The notes: generated from the letters alone by a model not told the origin. DNA of 64,000 nt from Acidimicrobiia bacterium (GCA_029863385.1 JAOTVU010000003.1:1-64000), one strand, 5' to 3'; positions 32,674 to 41,816 are shown, numbered from the stretch's first letter. Program-made: numbers and translations.

Positions 32674-32697
32674 CGATGTCTTGCGATATCACAATTG

Positions 32698-33083
32698 TGG
32701 AGCTGGGGGGAATCGAACCCCCGTCCGCTGAGGAGTCACCGCACACGCTACGACCATTCCCGCGATTCAGGCTTTGCGGTTGCCTGGTTGCCGGGTCAAC
32801 GTGAACCTTGCGGTTCGTCCGCCTGGTCTTTCCCAGGAGTCAGCGGTCTTTGCCTGCCGTCAATGGTCTCTCCCATCGTCCACCACTGCTTCTGTTGCCG
32901 GGCTGCAGTGATCGGGCCCCGCGTGGCCTCACGGCTCGCGATGTTCCTCTGGCTACCTAAGAAATTAGGCGGCGAGAGTGAAGTCAGCCTTGTTGGCGCT
33001 TCTGTTGAGCCCCGTTTAACGAGTCTGAGCAACTCGGGTCGCACACACGACTTCTCGTCTCAACGTCGAAACCGATCAGCCCC
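32698..33083 (-). ncRNA. ssrA: Transfer-messenger RNA (tmRNA)
   Basis: About 386 nt. The 5' end GGGGCTG pairs with the 3' CAGCTCC to form the alanine-type acceptor stem, and the T-arm GGGGGTTCGATTCCCCC is intact just before it. The CCA end is not encoded. The tag reading frame is at 32965-32997: GCC AAC AAG GCT GAC TTC then ACT CTC GCC GCC TAA, giving ANKADFTLAA after the charged alanine. The LAA end is the usual degradation signal. With SmpB it rescues stalled ribosomes. smpB lies 148 bp upstream on the same strand. Confidence 0.96.
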
Positions 33084-33196
33084 GAGGTGAGAGAAGAGTC
33101 ATTCACGGCCAAAGGCCGCTCTGTGGCTCATCTCGGATTTCAAGTAGCAGTATCGGGGCTGTCGGCCCTCGAGTTCCGGCCAACGGCCACAACGCA

Positions 33197-33209
33197 CCCC
33201 CGTTGGGGG
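33197..33209. other. GC hairpin between smpB and ssrA
   Basis: CCCCC-GTT-GGGGG, 22 nt after the smpB stop. Without a U-tract it may be a weak terminator or a processing site separating smpB mRNA from tmRNA precursor. Confidence 0.35.
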
Positions 33210-33231
33210 ACCTTCCAGTGTAGCGCCATGA

Positions 33232-33696
33232 TCAGCGGCGCCGGGTGCGTTCCGCCAGCTCGCGTCGGGCCTCCCGGTCGGCGTCACGTTTGGCGATCAA
33301 CTGCCGTTTGTCGACTGTCTTGCGGCCCCGGCCGAGACCGATCTCAAGCTTGGCCCGATTGTCCTTGAAATACAGTGCCATCGGGACGAGAACCAGATGA
33401 TCCTGCTCGGTCTTGGAGAACAGCCGGTCGAGCTCGGCCCGGTGCAGCAGCAGTTTACGTTTCCGGGTCGGTTCGTAGCGTAGATGCGAGCTGGATCGGG
33501 TGTAGGGCGCAATATGCAGCCCGACCAGCCACAGCTCGCCATCCTCGAATCGAGCATAGGCGTCGCTGATCTGCACCTTCGACTCGCGGAGCGACTTGAC
33601 CTCGCTACCCCGAAGCGCGATACCGGCTTCGATGGTCTCGGAGATCTCGTAGTTGCGGTGAGCCTGCTTGTTGGTCGCAACCATCTTGACGGCCAT
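33232..33696 (-). CDS. smpB: SsrA-binding protein SmpB
   Basis: 154 aa from ATG 33696. Conserved stretches: NRKAxHxY-like NKQAHRNYEI, EAGIALRGSEVKSLRESKVQISDAYA, HIAPYTRSS and the basic C-terminal tail GRGRKTVDKRQ...KRDADREARREL that occupies the mRNA channel. It carries tmRNA to stalled ribosomes. TAGCCT lies 7 nt before the ATG, so it is likely leaderless; this supports the 33696 start over the longer frame. Adjacent ssrA is the expected partner. Confidence 0.96.
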   Translation of the reverse strand: MAVKMVATNKQAHRNYEISETIEAGIALRGSEVKSLRESKVQISDAYARFEDGELWLVGLHIAPYTRSSSHLRYEPTRKRKLLLHRAELDRLFSKTEQDHLVLVPMALYFKDNRAKLEIGLGRGRKTVDKRQLIAKRDADREARRELAERTRRR

Positions 33697-33703
33697 CACC
33701 CCA

Positions 33704-33709
33704 AGGCTA
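33704..33709 (-). promoter_or_regulatory. -10 box (TAGCCT), leaderless promoter of smpB
   Basis: TAGCCT lies exactly 7 nt before the smpB ATG. Confidence 0.55.
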
Positions 33710-33742
33710 GGCCGCACCAACCAGGGCGGCACGGCTCGCCGT

Positions 33743-34738
33743 CTACCTCGTCGGGAGCGGGGATGCCGAGCGGGCCGCGGTCATCCCGGATCGATCGAAC
33801 CGGCCATCCGGGGAGCGGGGAACCGGCGTGTACCGTTGCCTCAGACGATCAGCGGGAGCAGGCCGATCCGGGTCGTGGGCATCGTCGAGCACATCGGGTC
33901 GGTGGCTGACGGTGTCGGCCAGATCGGTCACCGTCGACGCTGTGGCGATCGGAACCAGTGGCGGGATCATCGGTACTCGGGTCGGTGTGTGCGCCCGGTC
34001 CGCTGTTGGGCGCTCGTCGGTGGCGTCGACCGTGTTCGACCCGCCGGTCGGCCGGCTGGGTGCCTCGACGGACGTGCGATCCGACAACGATCGCTCGGCC
34101 GGCGATCGCTCGGTCGGCGTTGAAGGTTTCGACAGGTCGCGTTCGACGAGACGCCGGTACCGCAGGCGCCCGAGCCACCCCAGGCTCTGGTTCAGACGAT
34201 CGCGTTCCTGTTCGAGACTCTTTATTCGGTCGACCATGAACTGGAACTGCTGATCCTCGCTCGACAACCGGGTTGTGAGCTCGACCGCCCTGGCCTCCGC
34301 CACGGCCTTGTTCCGCCGAGCCTCCTCCAATTCCCGTTGCAGGTCGCCGAGCGACTCGGCCGCAGCGGCCCGGGCCGCGCGATCGGCTTCGGCCGTCGCC
34401 GTCGCCTCACGAAGGCGGCGGAGCAGATCCCGGCTCTCTACCCGGGCCGCCGTAGCCTGGGTCTTGGCCAGCAAGACGGCGGCCTGGGCCGCCAGCGCAT
34501 CACCCGAGTAGCGGCTGAGCGCATGCTCGTCGAGCTGATGCTGCAGCGCCGCAAGATCGAGCGTCCAGCCCTGTTGCTTGGCGACGGTCATCAGCGACAT
34601 GGTCGGTATCAGCCACTCGCCGTCTCGATCAACCGCTCCGGGGATGGTTCCCTGCTTCGCCAACCGACGAACCTGATCATCCGGCACCCCGAGAGCGCGA
34701 GCAGCATGTTGTATCGGGAGCATCTCGCCTCTAGCCAC
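33743..34738 (-). CDS. HTH/coiled-coil protein with GWLxR motif (paralogue A)
   Basis: 331 aa from GTG 34738. Three parts: a MerR/excisionase-like helix-turn-helix (ALGVPDDQVRRLAKQGTIPGA ... EWLIP ... GWTL, ~8-60), a long coiled coil (~75-200, with SLEQERDRLNQ) ending in SLGWLGRLRYRRLVERDL, and a disordered Ser/Pro/Thr-rich tail of ~120 residues. The GTG lies 6 nt after a TACTAT -10 box; an ATG five codons downstream with AGAGG before it is an alternative start. A protein at 48746-49582 shares the same plan. I do not know a named family; DNA binding plus polymerisation along a coiled coil is inference. Confidence 0.7.
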   Translation of the reverse strand: MARGEMLPIQHAARALGVPDDQVRRLAKQGTIPGAVDRDGEWLIPTMSLMTVAKQQGWTLDLAALQHQLDEHALSRYSGDALAAQAAVLLAKTQATAARVESRDLLRRLREATATAEADRAARAAAAESLGDLQRELEEARRNKAVAEARAVELTTRLSSEDQQFQFMVDRIKSLEQERDRLNQSLGWLGRLRYRRLVERDLSKPSTPTERSPAERSLSDRTSVEAPSRPTGGSNTVDATDERPTADRAHTPTRVPMIPPLVPIATASTVTDLADTVSHRPDVLDDAHDPDRPAPADRLRQRYTPVPRSPDGRFDRSGMTAARSASPLPTR

Positions 34739-34744
34739 GCAGCG

Positions 34745-34750
34745 ATAGTA
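34745..34750 (-). promoter_or_regulatory. -10 box (TACTAT), leaderless promoter of HTH/coiled-coil paralogue A
   Basis: TACTAT lies 6 nt before the GTG at 34738. Confidence 0.5.
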
Positions 34751-34986
34751 GATCCTCATAAGCGCCTATCCAAGAACCGCGGCAAAACGTAATAAGACGA
34801 ACGAAAACGCCATGATTTGCGATGAATGTCGAACAAGGTTATTGCTGCTATGTGGCCTTGGCTGGTGCTGCTTGGAGTATCGGCGGGTCACCGAAGCGGG
34901 GTTCGTGTGTGTGCGTGCTGCTGCATCCGCGCCGTACCATCCAGCGTAATACCCACCGTCATGGACAGTTCCGAGCGACGCATTGC

Positions 34987-35008
34987 CCTGGAGCGTTCTG
35001 TCTCCAGG
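34987..35008 (+). promoter_or_regulatory. Stem-loop upstream of the flavin oxidase operon
   Basis: CCTGGAG-8 nt-CTCCAGG, a perfect 7-bp stem 33 nt before the GTG at 35041. It lies in the 302-bp stretch between divergent genes (34739-35040), which otherwise shows no convincing gene. It could be a leader structure controlling the operon. Confidence 0.35.
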
Positions 35009-35040
35009 CTCCGTGGGCGTGTTTGTGGTGCGGTGAACCG

Positions 35041-36309
35041 GTGCGAATAGCCGTCGTCGGATCCGGAATCGCCGGATTGGCGTGCGCCCACATCCTCGGC
35101 CCGCACCACGACGTCGTGCTCTACGAGGCCACGGATCGGTTGGGCGGTCACTCCAACACCGTTGTCGTCGATGATCCGCAACTCGGCCCGACGGGCATCG
35201 ACACCGGCTTCATCGTGCACAACGATCGCAACTACCCAAACCTCGTTCGTCTGTTCGCCGAGCTCGGGATCGAGACCGTCGACAGCGAGATGAGCTTTGC
35301 CGTCCGCGATCCCGATGCCGATTTCTACTATCGGGCCACCAACCTCAACACTCTGTTCGCTCAGCGGCGTCGGCTGGTCGACCCGGCCATGTGGATGATG
35401 CTGGCCGACATCGTTCGCTTTCATCGGTCGGGTCGTCGGATGCTGGGGGAGGTCGACAACGGCGAGACCCGATGGAACGGTCTGACCATCGGTGATCTGC
35501 TGGATCGAGGTCGGTATCGTCGCGACTTCGTCGATCGACACCTTGTCCCGATGGGCGCCGCCGTCTGGTCGACACCACCGAGCCGGTTCCGGGATTTTCC
35601 GGCGATCAGCCTTCTCCGGTTTCTCGACAACCACGGCCTGCTGAGCATCGGTGATCGGCCCCAATGGCGGACGGTGGCCGGCGGGAGCCGACGCTACGTC
35701 TCGGCTATCGAGCAGCGGTTCGATGGATCGGTCCGCCTGGGCTGCCCGGTGCTGGCCGTGACGCCGTCGAACGGTGGCGTCTCCGTCGTCGACGCAAGCG
35801 GCTGTGAATGGTTCGATCAGGTGATCCTGGCCTGCCACAGCGATCAGAGCCTCAGGCTGGTCGCCGATGGGGCTCCCGAGCTGGCCGGCCTGCTGACCGC
35901 CATTCCCTACCAACCAAACCGGGCGACCCTCCACACCGATGTCGGTATCCTGGCGCCCCGGTCCCGCTCGTGGGCGGCATGGAACTACCGAATCGAGCCC
36001 GATGCGGCGGCTTCGACGGTCACCTACGACCTCACGCTGCTGATGCGTCTGGCCACCGACGTTCGATATCTGGTTACGTTGAACGATACGGACCAGATCA
36101 ATACCGATCAGATCATTCAAGAGATCGACTACTCGCACCCCGTCTTCGATCATGCGGCGACCGAGGCTCAAGCGCGGATTCGTGCTCGTAACGGCTCCGA
36201 TGGGATCTGGCTATGCGGCGCCTGGATGGGCTACGGGTTTCACGAAGACGGCATGCGTTCGGCTGTCGACGTCTGCCGGCGTCTCGGCGTCCGTTGGGGG
36301 TCCCCGTGA
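35041..36309 (+). CDS. FAD-dependent amine-oxidase-type oxidoreductase
   Basis: 422 aa from GTG 35041, giving the classic N-terminus VRIAVVGSGIAGLACAHIL (dinucleotide-binding GxGxxG) and YEATDRLGGHSNTV. GIDTGFIVHNDRNYPNL and the C-terminal WLCGAWMGYGFHEDGM close the FAD site. This oxidase, a DUF1365 protein and a CFA-synthase-like methyltransferase form a widely conserved cluster; in Rhodobacter related genes belong to a singlet-oxygen stress regulon and to methyl-branched/furan fatty acid synthesis (from memory). It overlaps the next gene by GTGA. Confidence 0.88.
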   Translation: MRIAVVGSGIAGLACAHILGPHHDVVLYEATDRLGGHSNTVVVDDPQLGPTGIDTGFIVHNDRNYPNLVRLFAELGIETVDSEMSFAVRDPDADFYYRATNLNTLFAQRRRLVDPAMWMMLADIVRFHRSGRRMLGEVDNGETRWNGLTIGDLLDRGRYRRDFVDRHLVPMGAAVWSTPPSRFRDFPAISLLRFLDNHGLLSIGDRPQWRTVAGGSRRYVSAIEQRFDGSVRLGCPVLAVTPSNGGVSVVDASGCEWFDQVILACHSDQSLRLVADGAPELAGLLTAIPYQPNRATLHTDVGILAPRSRSWAAWNYRIEPDAAASTVTYDLTLLMRLATDVRYLVTLNDTDQINTDQIIQEIDYSHPVFDHAATEAQARIRARNGSDGIWLCGAWMGYGFHEDGMRSAVDVCRRLGVRWGSP

Positions 36310-37124
36310 AACCGGGTCCTCCTGCGCTCTGTCGGGGAACCGTGTCGCATCGTCGGCTCAGTCCCGCGGCCCATGCCTTCACCCACGACGTCGTCTACGT
36401 GTGGTTCGACCCGGATCGGCCCGAGTCGTTGACCGACCGGCACTGGACGTGGTCGACGGGCCGCTTCCGACCGGCACGAATCGTCGCCGACGACTACGGC
36501 TGGCCCGGCGACGAGCCGGTCGCAACGTGGATCGAGGGCCTGTTGCGTCTGGTCGAGCCGGATTTCGCCGTCGGGGAGGTCCGGTTCCTGACCCAGCCGC
36601 GGCGCTGGGGTTGGCTGTTCAATCCGATCTCGCTGTATCTGGTGTGGCCGCCCGGCTCCGACGACCGTCCCACCGGTGCCGTTCTGGAAGTCACCAACAC
36701 CCCGTGGAAGGAGCGGCATCACTACGTGGTGACCTTGGAGAGCGGCGACACGATCGATGCACCGGAGACAACGGTCGTCGAGGCGACCTTTTCCAAAGAT
36801 CTCCACGTTTCACCCTTCCTGCCTTCGGCTATGACCTATCACCTGCAGATCTCGGAACGCCCGCCGGCGTCGGACGGTGCGGGGCCAAGACTGGACATCG
36901 CCATTTCCGTATCAGACGAGGCGGGTGACACCGTCCTCGAAACCGGCATGAAGATGGTCCGACAACCGGCGACCGGCGAAGGCCTGGTCGGCACCCTGCG
37001 TCGGGATGCGTTCCCCACCCACCGAACCAGCGTGGGGATCCACTATCAGGCCGCTCGGCTGCTGGCCAAAGGCGTCCCCTTCGTCCCCCACCCGAAAAGG
37101 AGCAAGAGCCGTGGATCTACTTGA
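36306..37124 (+). CDS. DUF1365 domain-containing protein
   Basis: 272 aa. The GTG at 36306 overlaps the previous stop, giving VKPGPPALCRGTVSHRRLSPAAHAF. The start pattern HRRLSPxxHxFxxxVxYVW(F/L)D, then QPRRWGWLFNPISLYLVW and VLEVTNTPWKERHHYV, are the signature blocks of DUF1365. The protein always travels with the adjacent oxidase and methyltransferase in other bacteria, so it probably acts on the same membrane-lipid acyl chain. Its chemistry is not established to my knowledge. It overlaps the next gene by 14 nt. Confidence 0.88.
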   Translation: MKPGPPALCRGTVSHRRLSPAAHAFTHDVVYVWFDPDRPESLTDRHWTWSTGRFRPARIVADDYGWPGDEPVATWIEGLLRLVEPDFAVGEVRFLTQPRRWGWLFNPISLYLVWPPGSDDRPTGAVLEVTNTPWKERHHYVVTLESGDTIDAPETTVVEATFSKDLHVSPFLPSAMTYHLQISERPPASDGAGPRLDIAISVSDEAGDTVLETGMKMVRQPATGEGLVGTLRRDAFPTHRTSVGIHYQAARLLAKGVPFVPHPKRSKSRGST

Positions 37125-38463
37125 CACCGAACACACGCCCTACCGGATCAGCACGGAAGCCCTCATGGCCCGATCGGACCGAACCTCGTGGTCACTCGCG
37201 GCGATGCGGGCGGGCCTGGCCGCACGGGTCGTCGAGCGAATGCTCGATCGGATATCGATCGGACGGCTGACGGTCGTCGACCATACGACCGGTACCACCA
37301 CCCACCACGGCGCGTCGGCTGTAACCGCGACGGGGGCGAACGCGACCGACCCCTACGAGGCCACGATGGAGATCCACGATCACCGGGCCTGGACGGCGGT
37401 TTTGGCCGAGGGCTCGATCGGATTCGGCCGCGGCTACATCGAGGGATGGTGGACGAGTCCGGACCCCGTGGCCGTCATTCGCCTCGTCATCGCCAACATT
37501 CGTCCGGTCGACGAGATCCGCAATCGGATCAGTCGCGTCGTCGCCCCCGTGTCGGATCGAATCCGTCGTGTGCTCCCTCGATCGGGGCGGCAGGGTAACA
37601 AGGAACAGATCTCGGCTCACTACGACCTCGGCAATCATTTCTTCGCCCTGTTCCTCGACGAGACGATGACGTACTCGTCGGCCGTGTTCCCCCGGCCCGA
37701 TGCGACGCTCGAGGAGGCCAGCCTGCACAAGTACGACATGGTGATCGACGCGCTCGGGCTGAACGAGGATCACCATTTGCTCGAGATCGGTACCGGCTGG
37801 GGTGGCATGGCGATCCGGGCCGCGGAGCGGACCGGCTGCCGGGTCACGACCACCACGATCTCCGACGAGCAGCTGCGGCTGGCCCGCAAACGGATCGCCG
37901 ATGCCGGATTGACCGATCGCGTCACGGTGATCGACAGCGACTGGCGTGATCTGAGCGGCTCCTACGACCGGGTGGTGTCGGTCGAGATGATCGAGGCGGT
38001 CGACTGGCGTGACTACCGGCGATTCTTCAGCACCATCGAGGCCTGCCTCAAACCCGACGGTGTGGCCGTTCTCCAGGCCATCTGCGTCCCGGACCGTCGC
38101 TACCAGCGGACCAAGAACACCGAGGACTTCATCGCCCGTTTCGTCTTTCCCGGCGGTTACCTGCCGTCGATCGGTGCCGTACTCGACGCCGTGTCATCGG
38201 CCACCCGACTGCAGCTTGTCGCGCTCAACGACTTCTCCGCCCACTACGCAGAGACCTTGCGGCGCTGGCGTGAGCGTTTCGAGGAACACCAGGCCGATCT
38301 GGACGGACTCGGTCTCGATGAGCGCTTTCACCGCCTGTGGCGCTTCTACCTCTGCTACTGCGAGGCCGGCTTCCTGGAACGGCACTGCACCGTGAATCAC
38401 ATCTCGTTGGTCGGAGCGGAATGGCGACCGTCACTGTCCCGGGTCCCGACCGTCGCCCGCTAG
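37111..38463 (+). CDS. Cyclopropane-fatty-acyl-phospholipid synthase-like SAM methyltransferase
   Basis: 450 aa from GTG 37111, preceded by AAGGAG at 7 nt. The N-terminal ~150 residues are the lipid-binding part; the catalytic domain has ISAHYDLGNHFFALFLDETMTYSSA, the SAM motif LLEIGTGWGGMAIRAAE (~223), FVFPGGYLPSI and the end GFLERHCTVNHISLVG. It transfers a methylene or methyl from SAM to an unsaturated acyl chain of a phospholipid. With the oxidase and DUF1365 protein the final product may be a methyl-branched or furan acid rather than a cyclopropane (inference). Confidence 0.9.
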   Translation: MDLLDTEHTPYRISTEALMARSDRTSWSLAAMRAGLAARVVERMLDRISIGRLTVVDHTTGTTTHHGASAVTATGANATDPYEATMEIHDHRAWTAVLAEGSIGFGRGYIEGWWTSPDPVAVIRLVIANIRPVDEIRNRISRVVAPVSDRIRRVLPRSGRQGNKEQISAHYDLGNHFFALFLDETMTYSSAVFPRPDATLEEASLHKYDMVIDALGLNEDHHLLEIGTGWGGMAIRAAERTGCRVTTTTISDEQLRLARKRIADAGLTDRVTVIDSDWRDLSGSYDRVVSVEMIEAVDWRDYRRFFSTIEACLKPDGVAVLQAICVPDRRYQRTKNTEDFIARFVFPGGYLPSIGAVLDAVSSATRLQLVALNDFSAHYAETLRRWRERFEEHQADLDGLGLDERFHRLWRFYLCYCEAGFLERHCTVNHISLVGAEWRPSLSRVPTVAR

Positions 38464-38470
38464 TCGCGAC

Positions 38471-38499
38471 GAGCGGCCGAGCTCGTAGCCCGGCCGCTC
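38471..38499 (+). terminator. 9-bp stem-loop after the lipid-modification operon
   Basis: GAGCGGCCG - 11 nt - CGGCCGCTC, perfect, starting 8 nt after the stop codon. No U-tract; likely an actinobacterial-type terminator. Confidence 0.55.
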
Positions 38500-38594
38500 T
38501 GCGTGGTCACCACCCGAAACCTGAACGCCAGGCTACGACAGAGCTTGCCGTTGATCCAGCGTTCGGGATCGTCTCCTTACGCCGGTTGGACTTC

Positions 38595-38600
38595 TAGCCT
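38595..38600 (+). promoter_or_regulatory. -10 box (TAGCCT) upstream of murI with a hairpin-bearing leader
   Basis: TAGCCT would start transcription near 38607, leaving a ~40-nt leader that holds GGGG-TGG-CCCC and the hairpin GCCGGG/CCCGGC (38617-38636). Confidence 0.4.
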
Positions 38601-38646
38601 AGGGGTGGCCCCTGGTGCCGGGTAAAACTGCCCGGCTGCGACTGCT

Positions 38647-39558
38647 GTGTCGACACCTATCCCGGTTTCGACCGATCCAGACCCCCCGATGACGATCGAA
38701 CCCTGCTCCCTGCCTTCCCATCCACGACCCGACCCCGCTTTGATCGACACGGCCCGGCCGATCGGCATGTTCGACAGCGGATTCGGCGGCCTCACGGTCG
38801 CCCGGGCGATCATCGACCTGCTTCCCAGCGAGGATCTCGTCTACCTCGGCGACACCGCCCGGTATCCCTACGGATCGCGCTCGCTCAACGAGGTTCGGGC
38901 CTACTCGGTCGAGATCGCCGAGCACCTGGTGTCGACCTACGACGTCAAGCTGCTGGTGGTGGCCTGCAACACCGCCACCGCCGCCGCCCTCGCCCTGCTG
39001 CAGGACACGCTGCCGATCCCTGTGATCGGGGTGATCGACCCCGGGGTGCGTGCGCTCGTCGAGGCATCCGAATCCGGTCGCATGGGCGTCATCGGCACCG
39101 TTGGCACCGTGTCGTCCGGAGCCTACGACAAGGCTGTCGCCGCGCTCGACGCCGATGTCGATCTGATTTCGCTGGCCTGTCCGGGCTTCGTCGAATTCGT
39201 CGAGCGGGGTGTGACCAGCGGGCCCGAGGTGACGCTGCTGGCCCGCCGCCTCCTGGCGCCCCTCCTGGAATCGAACATCGACGCGCTGCTGCTCGGCTGC
39301 ACGCACTATCCGTACCTGGCTCGGGTCATCGCCGATGTGGTCGGTCGGGGGGTGGTGCTGGTGTCGTCGGCCGACGAGACCGCCTTCGCGCTGGCCGACA
39401 TGCTCAAGCGCAACGGGCTGGCCCACCCGGACGGCTCCCGGGAGGGGCGACACGAGTTCGTCTCCTCCGGTGATGTCCGGTCGTTCACCCGACTGGGCAG
39501 CCGGCTCCTCGGGCCCGAGCTGGTTGACGCCACGTTGTGGCGGCCCGGCCAGCCTTAG
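38647..39558 (+). CDS. murI: Glutamate racemase
   Basis: 303 aa. [33 protein letters not shown], the first catalytic cysteine in [12 protein letters not shown] (~100) and the second in [14 protein letters not shown] (~218) are all present. It makes D-glutamate for peptidoglycan. The GTG at 38647 or the ATG at 38689 may be the start; neither has a good ribosome site, and family length favours little N-terminal extension before PIGMFDSG. rph and rdgB follow, the usual actinobacterial order. Confidence 0.95.
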   Translation: MSTPIPVSTDPDPPMTIEPCSLPSHPRPDPALIDTARPIGMFDSGFGGLTVARAIIDLLPSEDLVYLGDTARYPYGSRSLNEVRAYSVEIAEHLVSTYDVKLLVVACNTATAAALALLQDTLPIPVIGVIDPGVRALVEASESGRMGVIGTVGTVSSGAYDKAVAALDADVDLISLACPGFVEFVERGVTSGPEVTLLARRLLAPLLESNIDALLLGCTHYPYLARVIADVVGRGVVLVSSADETAFALADMLKRNGLAHPDGSREGRHEFVSSGDVRSFTRLGSRLLGPELVDATLWRPGQP

Positions 39559-39634
39559 AGGCCGAGCCGGCCACGACCCGACCCCTCACGGCCTATGCTC
39601 CAACGGGCACAACGACGACGGGAGAACCCAGATC

Positions 39635-40363
39635 ATGAGACCAGACGGCAGAGCCAACGACGAGCTGCGACCGGTGCTATTCCAACGCGACTTCACCGAC
39701 ATGGCCGACGGCTCGGTGCTCGTCGAATTCGGACGGACCCGGGTGTTGTGCACGGCCTCGATCGAAACCGATGTGCCCCGGTGGCTCCGTGACAGCGGAA
39801 AGGGCTGGGTCACCGCCGAGTATTCGATGCTGCCGGGGTCGAGCCCGGAACGGATCCGTCGTCGGGTCTCCGGTCGTGACCAGGAGATCCAGCGGCTGAT
39901 CGGGCGAAGCCTCCGTGCCGTATGCGACCTGACATTGCTCGGAGAGCGGTCGATCACCGTCGACTGCGATGTTCTGCAAGCCGATGGCGGCACCAGGACC
40001 GCCGCGATCTGCGGCGGCTTCGTCGCCCTTCACGATGCGCTGACCCGCGTGATGGCGGCCGGTGGGTTGTCGGCTCACCCACTCACCGACCACTGCGCTG
40101 CGGTCAGTGTCGGCATCGTCGACGACGAGTGTCGCCTCGACCTCCCCTACGTCGAGGACTCGACCGCCGAGGTCGACATGAACGTGGTGATGAGCGGATC
40201 CGGAGGATTCATCGAGGTCCAGGGCACTGCCGAGGGTCGGGTGTTCGATCGTGATCAGCTCACCACGCTCATCGACCTGGCGGCGGCCGGCATCGCCGAT
40301 ATCGTCGAGCAGCAGAAGGCCGTGATAGCCACGGCCCCGCCCCCTCGGCCCCGGGAATCCTGA
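39635..40363 (+). CDS. rph: Ribonuclease PH
   Basis: 242 aa. [35 protein letters not shown], the arginine-rich [21 protein letters not shown] and [18 protein letters not shown] are diagnostic. It trims tRNA 3' ends by phosphorolysis. The ATG at 39635 is chosen for the family-typical N-terminus, with GGGAG about 10 nt upstream; TATGCT at 39593-39598 may be its -10. Confidence 0.95.
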   Translation: MRPDGRANDELRPVLFQRDFTDMADGSVLVEFGRTRVLCTASIETDVPRWLRDSGKGWVTAEYSMLPGSSPERIRRRVSGRDQEIQRLIGRSLRAVCDLTLLGERSITVDCDVLQADGGTRTAAICGGFVALHDALTRVMAAGGLSAHPLTDHCAAVSVGIVDDECRLDLPYVEDSTAEVDMNVVMSGSGGFIEVQGTAEGRVFDRDQLTTLIDLAAAGIADIVEQQKAVIATAPPPRPRES

Positions 40364-40392
40364 ACGCGGACCGAGCGCATCGTGATTGCGCC

Positions 40393-41022
40393 GTGAGCGA
40401 ACGTCCTCTGCTGGTCCTGGCCACACAGAACCCGGGCAAGGTCCGGGAACTCACCGTCGTGCTCGGTGACCACTTCACCGTCGCACCCCGCCCGGCTGAT
40501 CTGGCCGAGACGATCGAGGACGGCGACACGCTGGTCGCCAACTCGATGAAGAAAGCGGCCGAGGTGGCTGATCACACCGGGGCCATGGCGCTCGCCGACG
40601 ACACGGGGCTGTTCGTCAACGCGCTCGGCGGCCGGCCTGGTGTCCACAGTGCTCGATATGCCGGTCCCGACGGTGACAGCGAGGCCAACCGGGCGAAGAT
40701 GCTGTCCGAGCTCGACGGCATCACCGACCGGAGGGCGTACTTCGAGACGATCATCGTCGTTCGATTCGGGCCCTCACCACCGTCGTGGCCCGAACTCCCC
40801 GAGCCGCTGCGTCGAGGCGTGCCGGTGATCGGCTGGGGGCGCGTCAACGGCACGATCACCGACGAACCACGAGGAGAGGGGGGCTTCGGGTATGACCCGA
40901 TCTTCCAGCCCGACGAAGGGAGCGGGGCCACCTTCGGCGAGATGAGCCTGGCCGACAAGCAGGCCATCAGCCATCGAGGACGGGCGCTGGTCGACATGCA
41001 GCGTATTCTGGGCCTCCGGTAG
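40393..41022 (+). CDS. rdgB: Non-canonical purine NTP pyrophosphatase (RdgB/HAM1)
   Basis: 209 aa. LLVLATQNPGKVREL (substrate loop), LADDTGLFVNALGGRPGVHSAR (metal-binding Asp) and GGFGYDPIFQP are the family motifs, ending ISHRGRALVDM. It hydrolyses dITP/XTP to keep deaminated purines out of DNA. It is 29 nt after rph and cotranscribed with it; this rph-rdgB pair is common. Confidence 0.95.
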   Translation: MSERPLLVLATQNPGKVRELTVVLGDHFTVAPRPADLAETIEDGDTLVANSMKKAAEVADHTGAMALADDTGLFVNALGGRPGVHSARYAGPDGDSEANRAKMLSELDGITDRRAYFETIIVVRFGPSPPSWPELPEPLRRGVPVIGWGRVNGTITDEPRGEGGFGYDPIFQPDEGSGATFGEMSLADKQAISHRGRALVDMQRILGLR

Positions 41023-41037
41023 GCCGGTCTGGACGGG

Positions 41038-41121
41038 TGCGGACGGGGGGAGTCGAACCCCCAAGCCCGTGAGGGCGCCAGGACCTAAACCTGGTGCGTC
41101 TGCCAGTTCCGCCACGTCCGC
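41038..41121 (-). tRNA. tRNA-Leu, anticodon UAG
   Basis: 84 nt without encoded CCA. The 7-bp acceptor stem is GCGGACG/CGTCCGC, D-arm GGCGGAACTGGCAGACGC, anticodon arm CCAGG-TTTAGGT-CCTGG (anticodon TAG), a long type II variable arm (CGCCCTCACGGGCT) and T-arm GGGGGTTCGACTCCCCC. Reads CUA. Convergent with rdgB. Confidence 0.96.
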
Positions 41122-41165
41122 AGAACGTGTGTGGATGGGTGCCACCGTAGCCGATGCATCGGCGG

Positions 41166-41171
41166 TAGCCT
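41166..41171 (+). promoter_or_regulatory. -10 box (TAGCCT), leaderless promoter of clpP
   Basis: TAGCCT lies exactly 7 nt before the ATG at 41179, favouring this start over an upstream in-frame ATG at 41131. Confidence 0.6.
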
Positions 41172-41178
41172 GACCATT

Positions 41179-41787
41179 ATGACAAGTCCTGTTCTGCTGC
41201 CAACCGCCGAAACGCCGAGCTCCAGCTTCGGTTTTGACATCTTCCAGCAGCTGCTCAAGCAACGCATCGTCTTCCTTGGGCAGCAGGTCGATGACAACAT
41301 CGCCAACGCCCTCGCCGCCCAGATTCTCTACCTGGCCGGCCAGGACAACGACAAGGACATCTGGGTCTACATCAACTCCCCGGGTGGCTCGGTCACCGCC
41401 GGCATGGCCATCTACGACACCATGCAGTTCGTGAAACCAGATGTGGCCACCGTGTGCCTCGGTCTCGGCGCCTCGATGGGCCAGTTCCTGCTCACGGCCG
41501 GCGCCCCCGGCAAGCGCTACGCACTTCCCCACGCCCGGATCCTGATGCACCAGCCGAGTGCCGGCGTGCAGGGTCAGGCGGCCGACATCGCCATCCAGGC
41601 CGAGAACCTGATCAACATCAAGAAGGAGATGGCTCAGCTGATCGCCGATCACTCGGGCCAGGAGCTCGAGACGATCATCGAGGACTCCGACCGTGACAAG
41701 TGGTTCACGGCCAACGAGGCGAAAGACTACGGTCTCCTCGACCACGTGATCACCCGGTCCGGCGAGCTCGCCGGCGGCGACGGCTGA
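41179..41787 (+). CDS. clpP: ATP-dependent Clp protease proteolytic subunit
   Basis: 202 aa. Catalytic triad regions: LGLGASMGQFLL (Ser ~101), ARILMHQPSAGVQGQA (His ~125) and DSDRDKWFTANEAKDYGLLD (Asp and the C-terminal strand). RIVFLGQQVDD and YINSPGGSVTAGMAIYD are the usual N-terminal blocks. It forms the chamber used by ClpX/ClpC ATPases, including to destroy tmRNA-tagged proteins. No clpX is in the window. A methyltransferase gene follows 29 nt downstream. Confidence 0.97.
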   Translation: MTSPVLLPTAETPSSSFGFDIFQQLLKQRIVFLGQQVDDNIANALAAQILYLAGQDNDKDIWVYINSPGGSVTAGMAIYDTMQFVKPDVATVCLGLGASMGQFLLTAGAPGKRYALPHARILMHQPSAGVQGQAADIAIQAENLINIKKEMAQLIADHSGQELETIIEDSDRDKWFTANEAKDYGLLDHVITRSGELAGGDG

Positions 41788-41816
41788 CCGTCCCGCCGGA
41801 CCGTCGAACGTCTCCG

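Noticed and set aside
34826..35050. A 74-codon frame before the flavin oxidase gene
   Set aside because: Overlaps the real start region, has no ribosome site and an odd Cys/Arg-rich composition.
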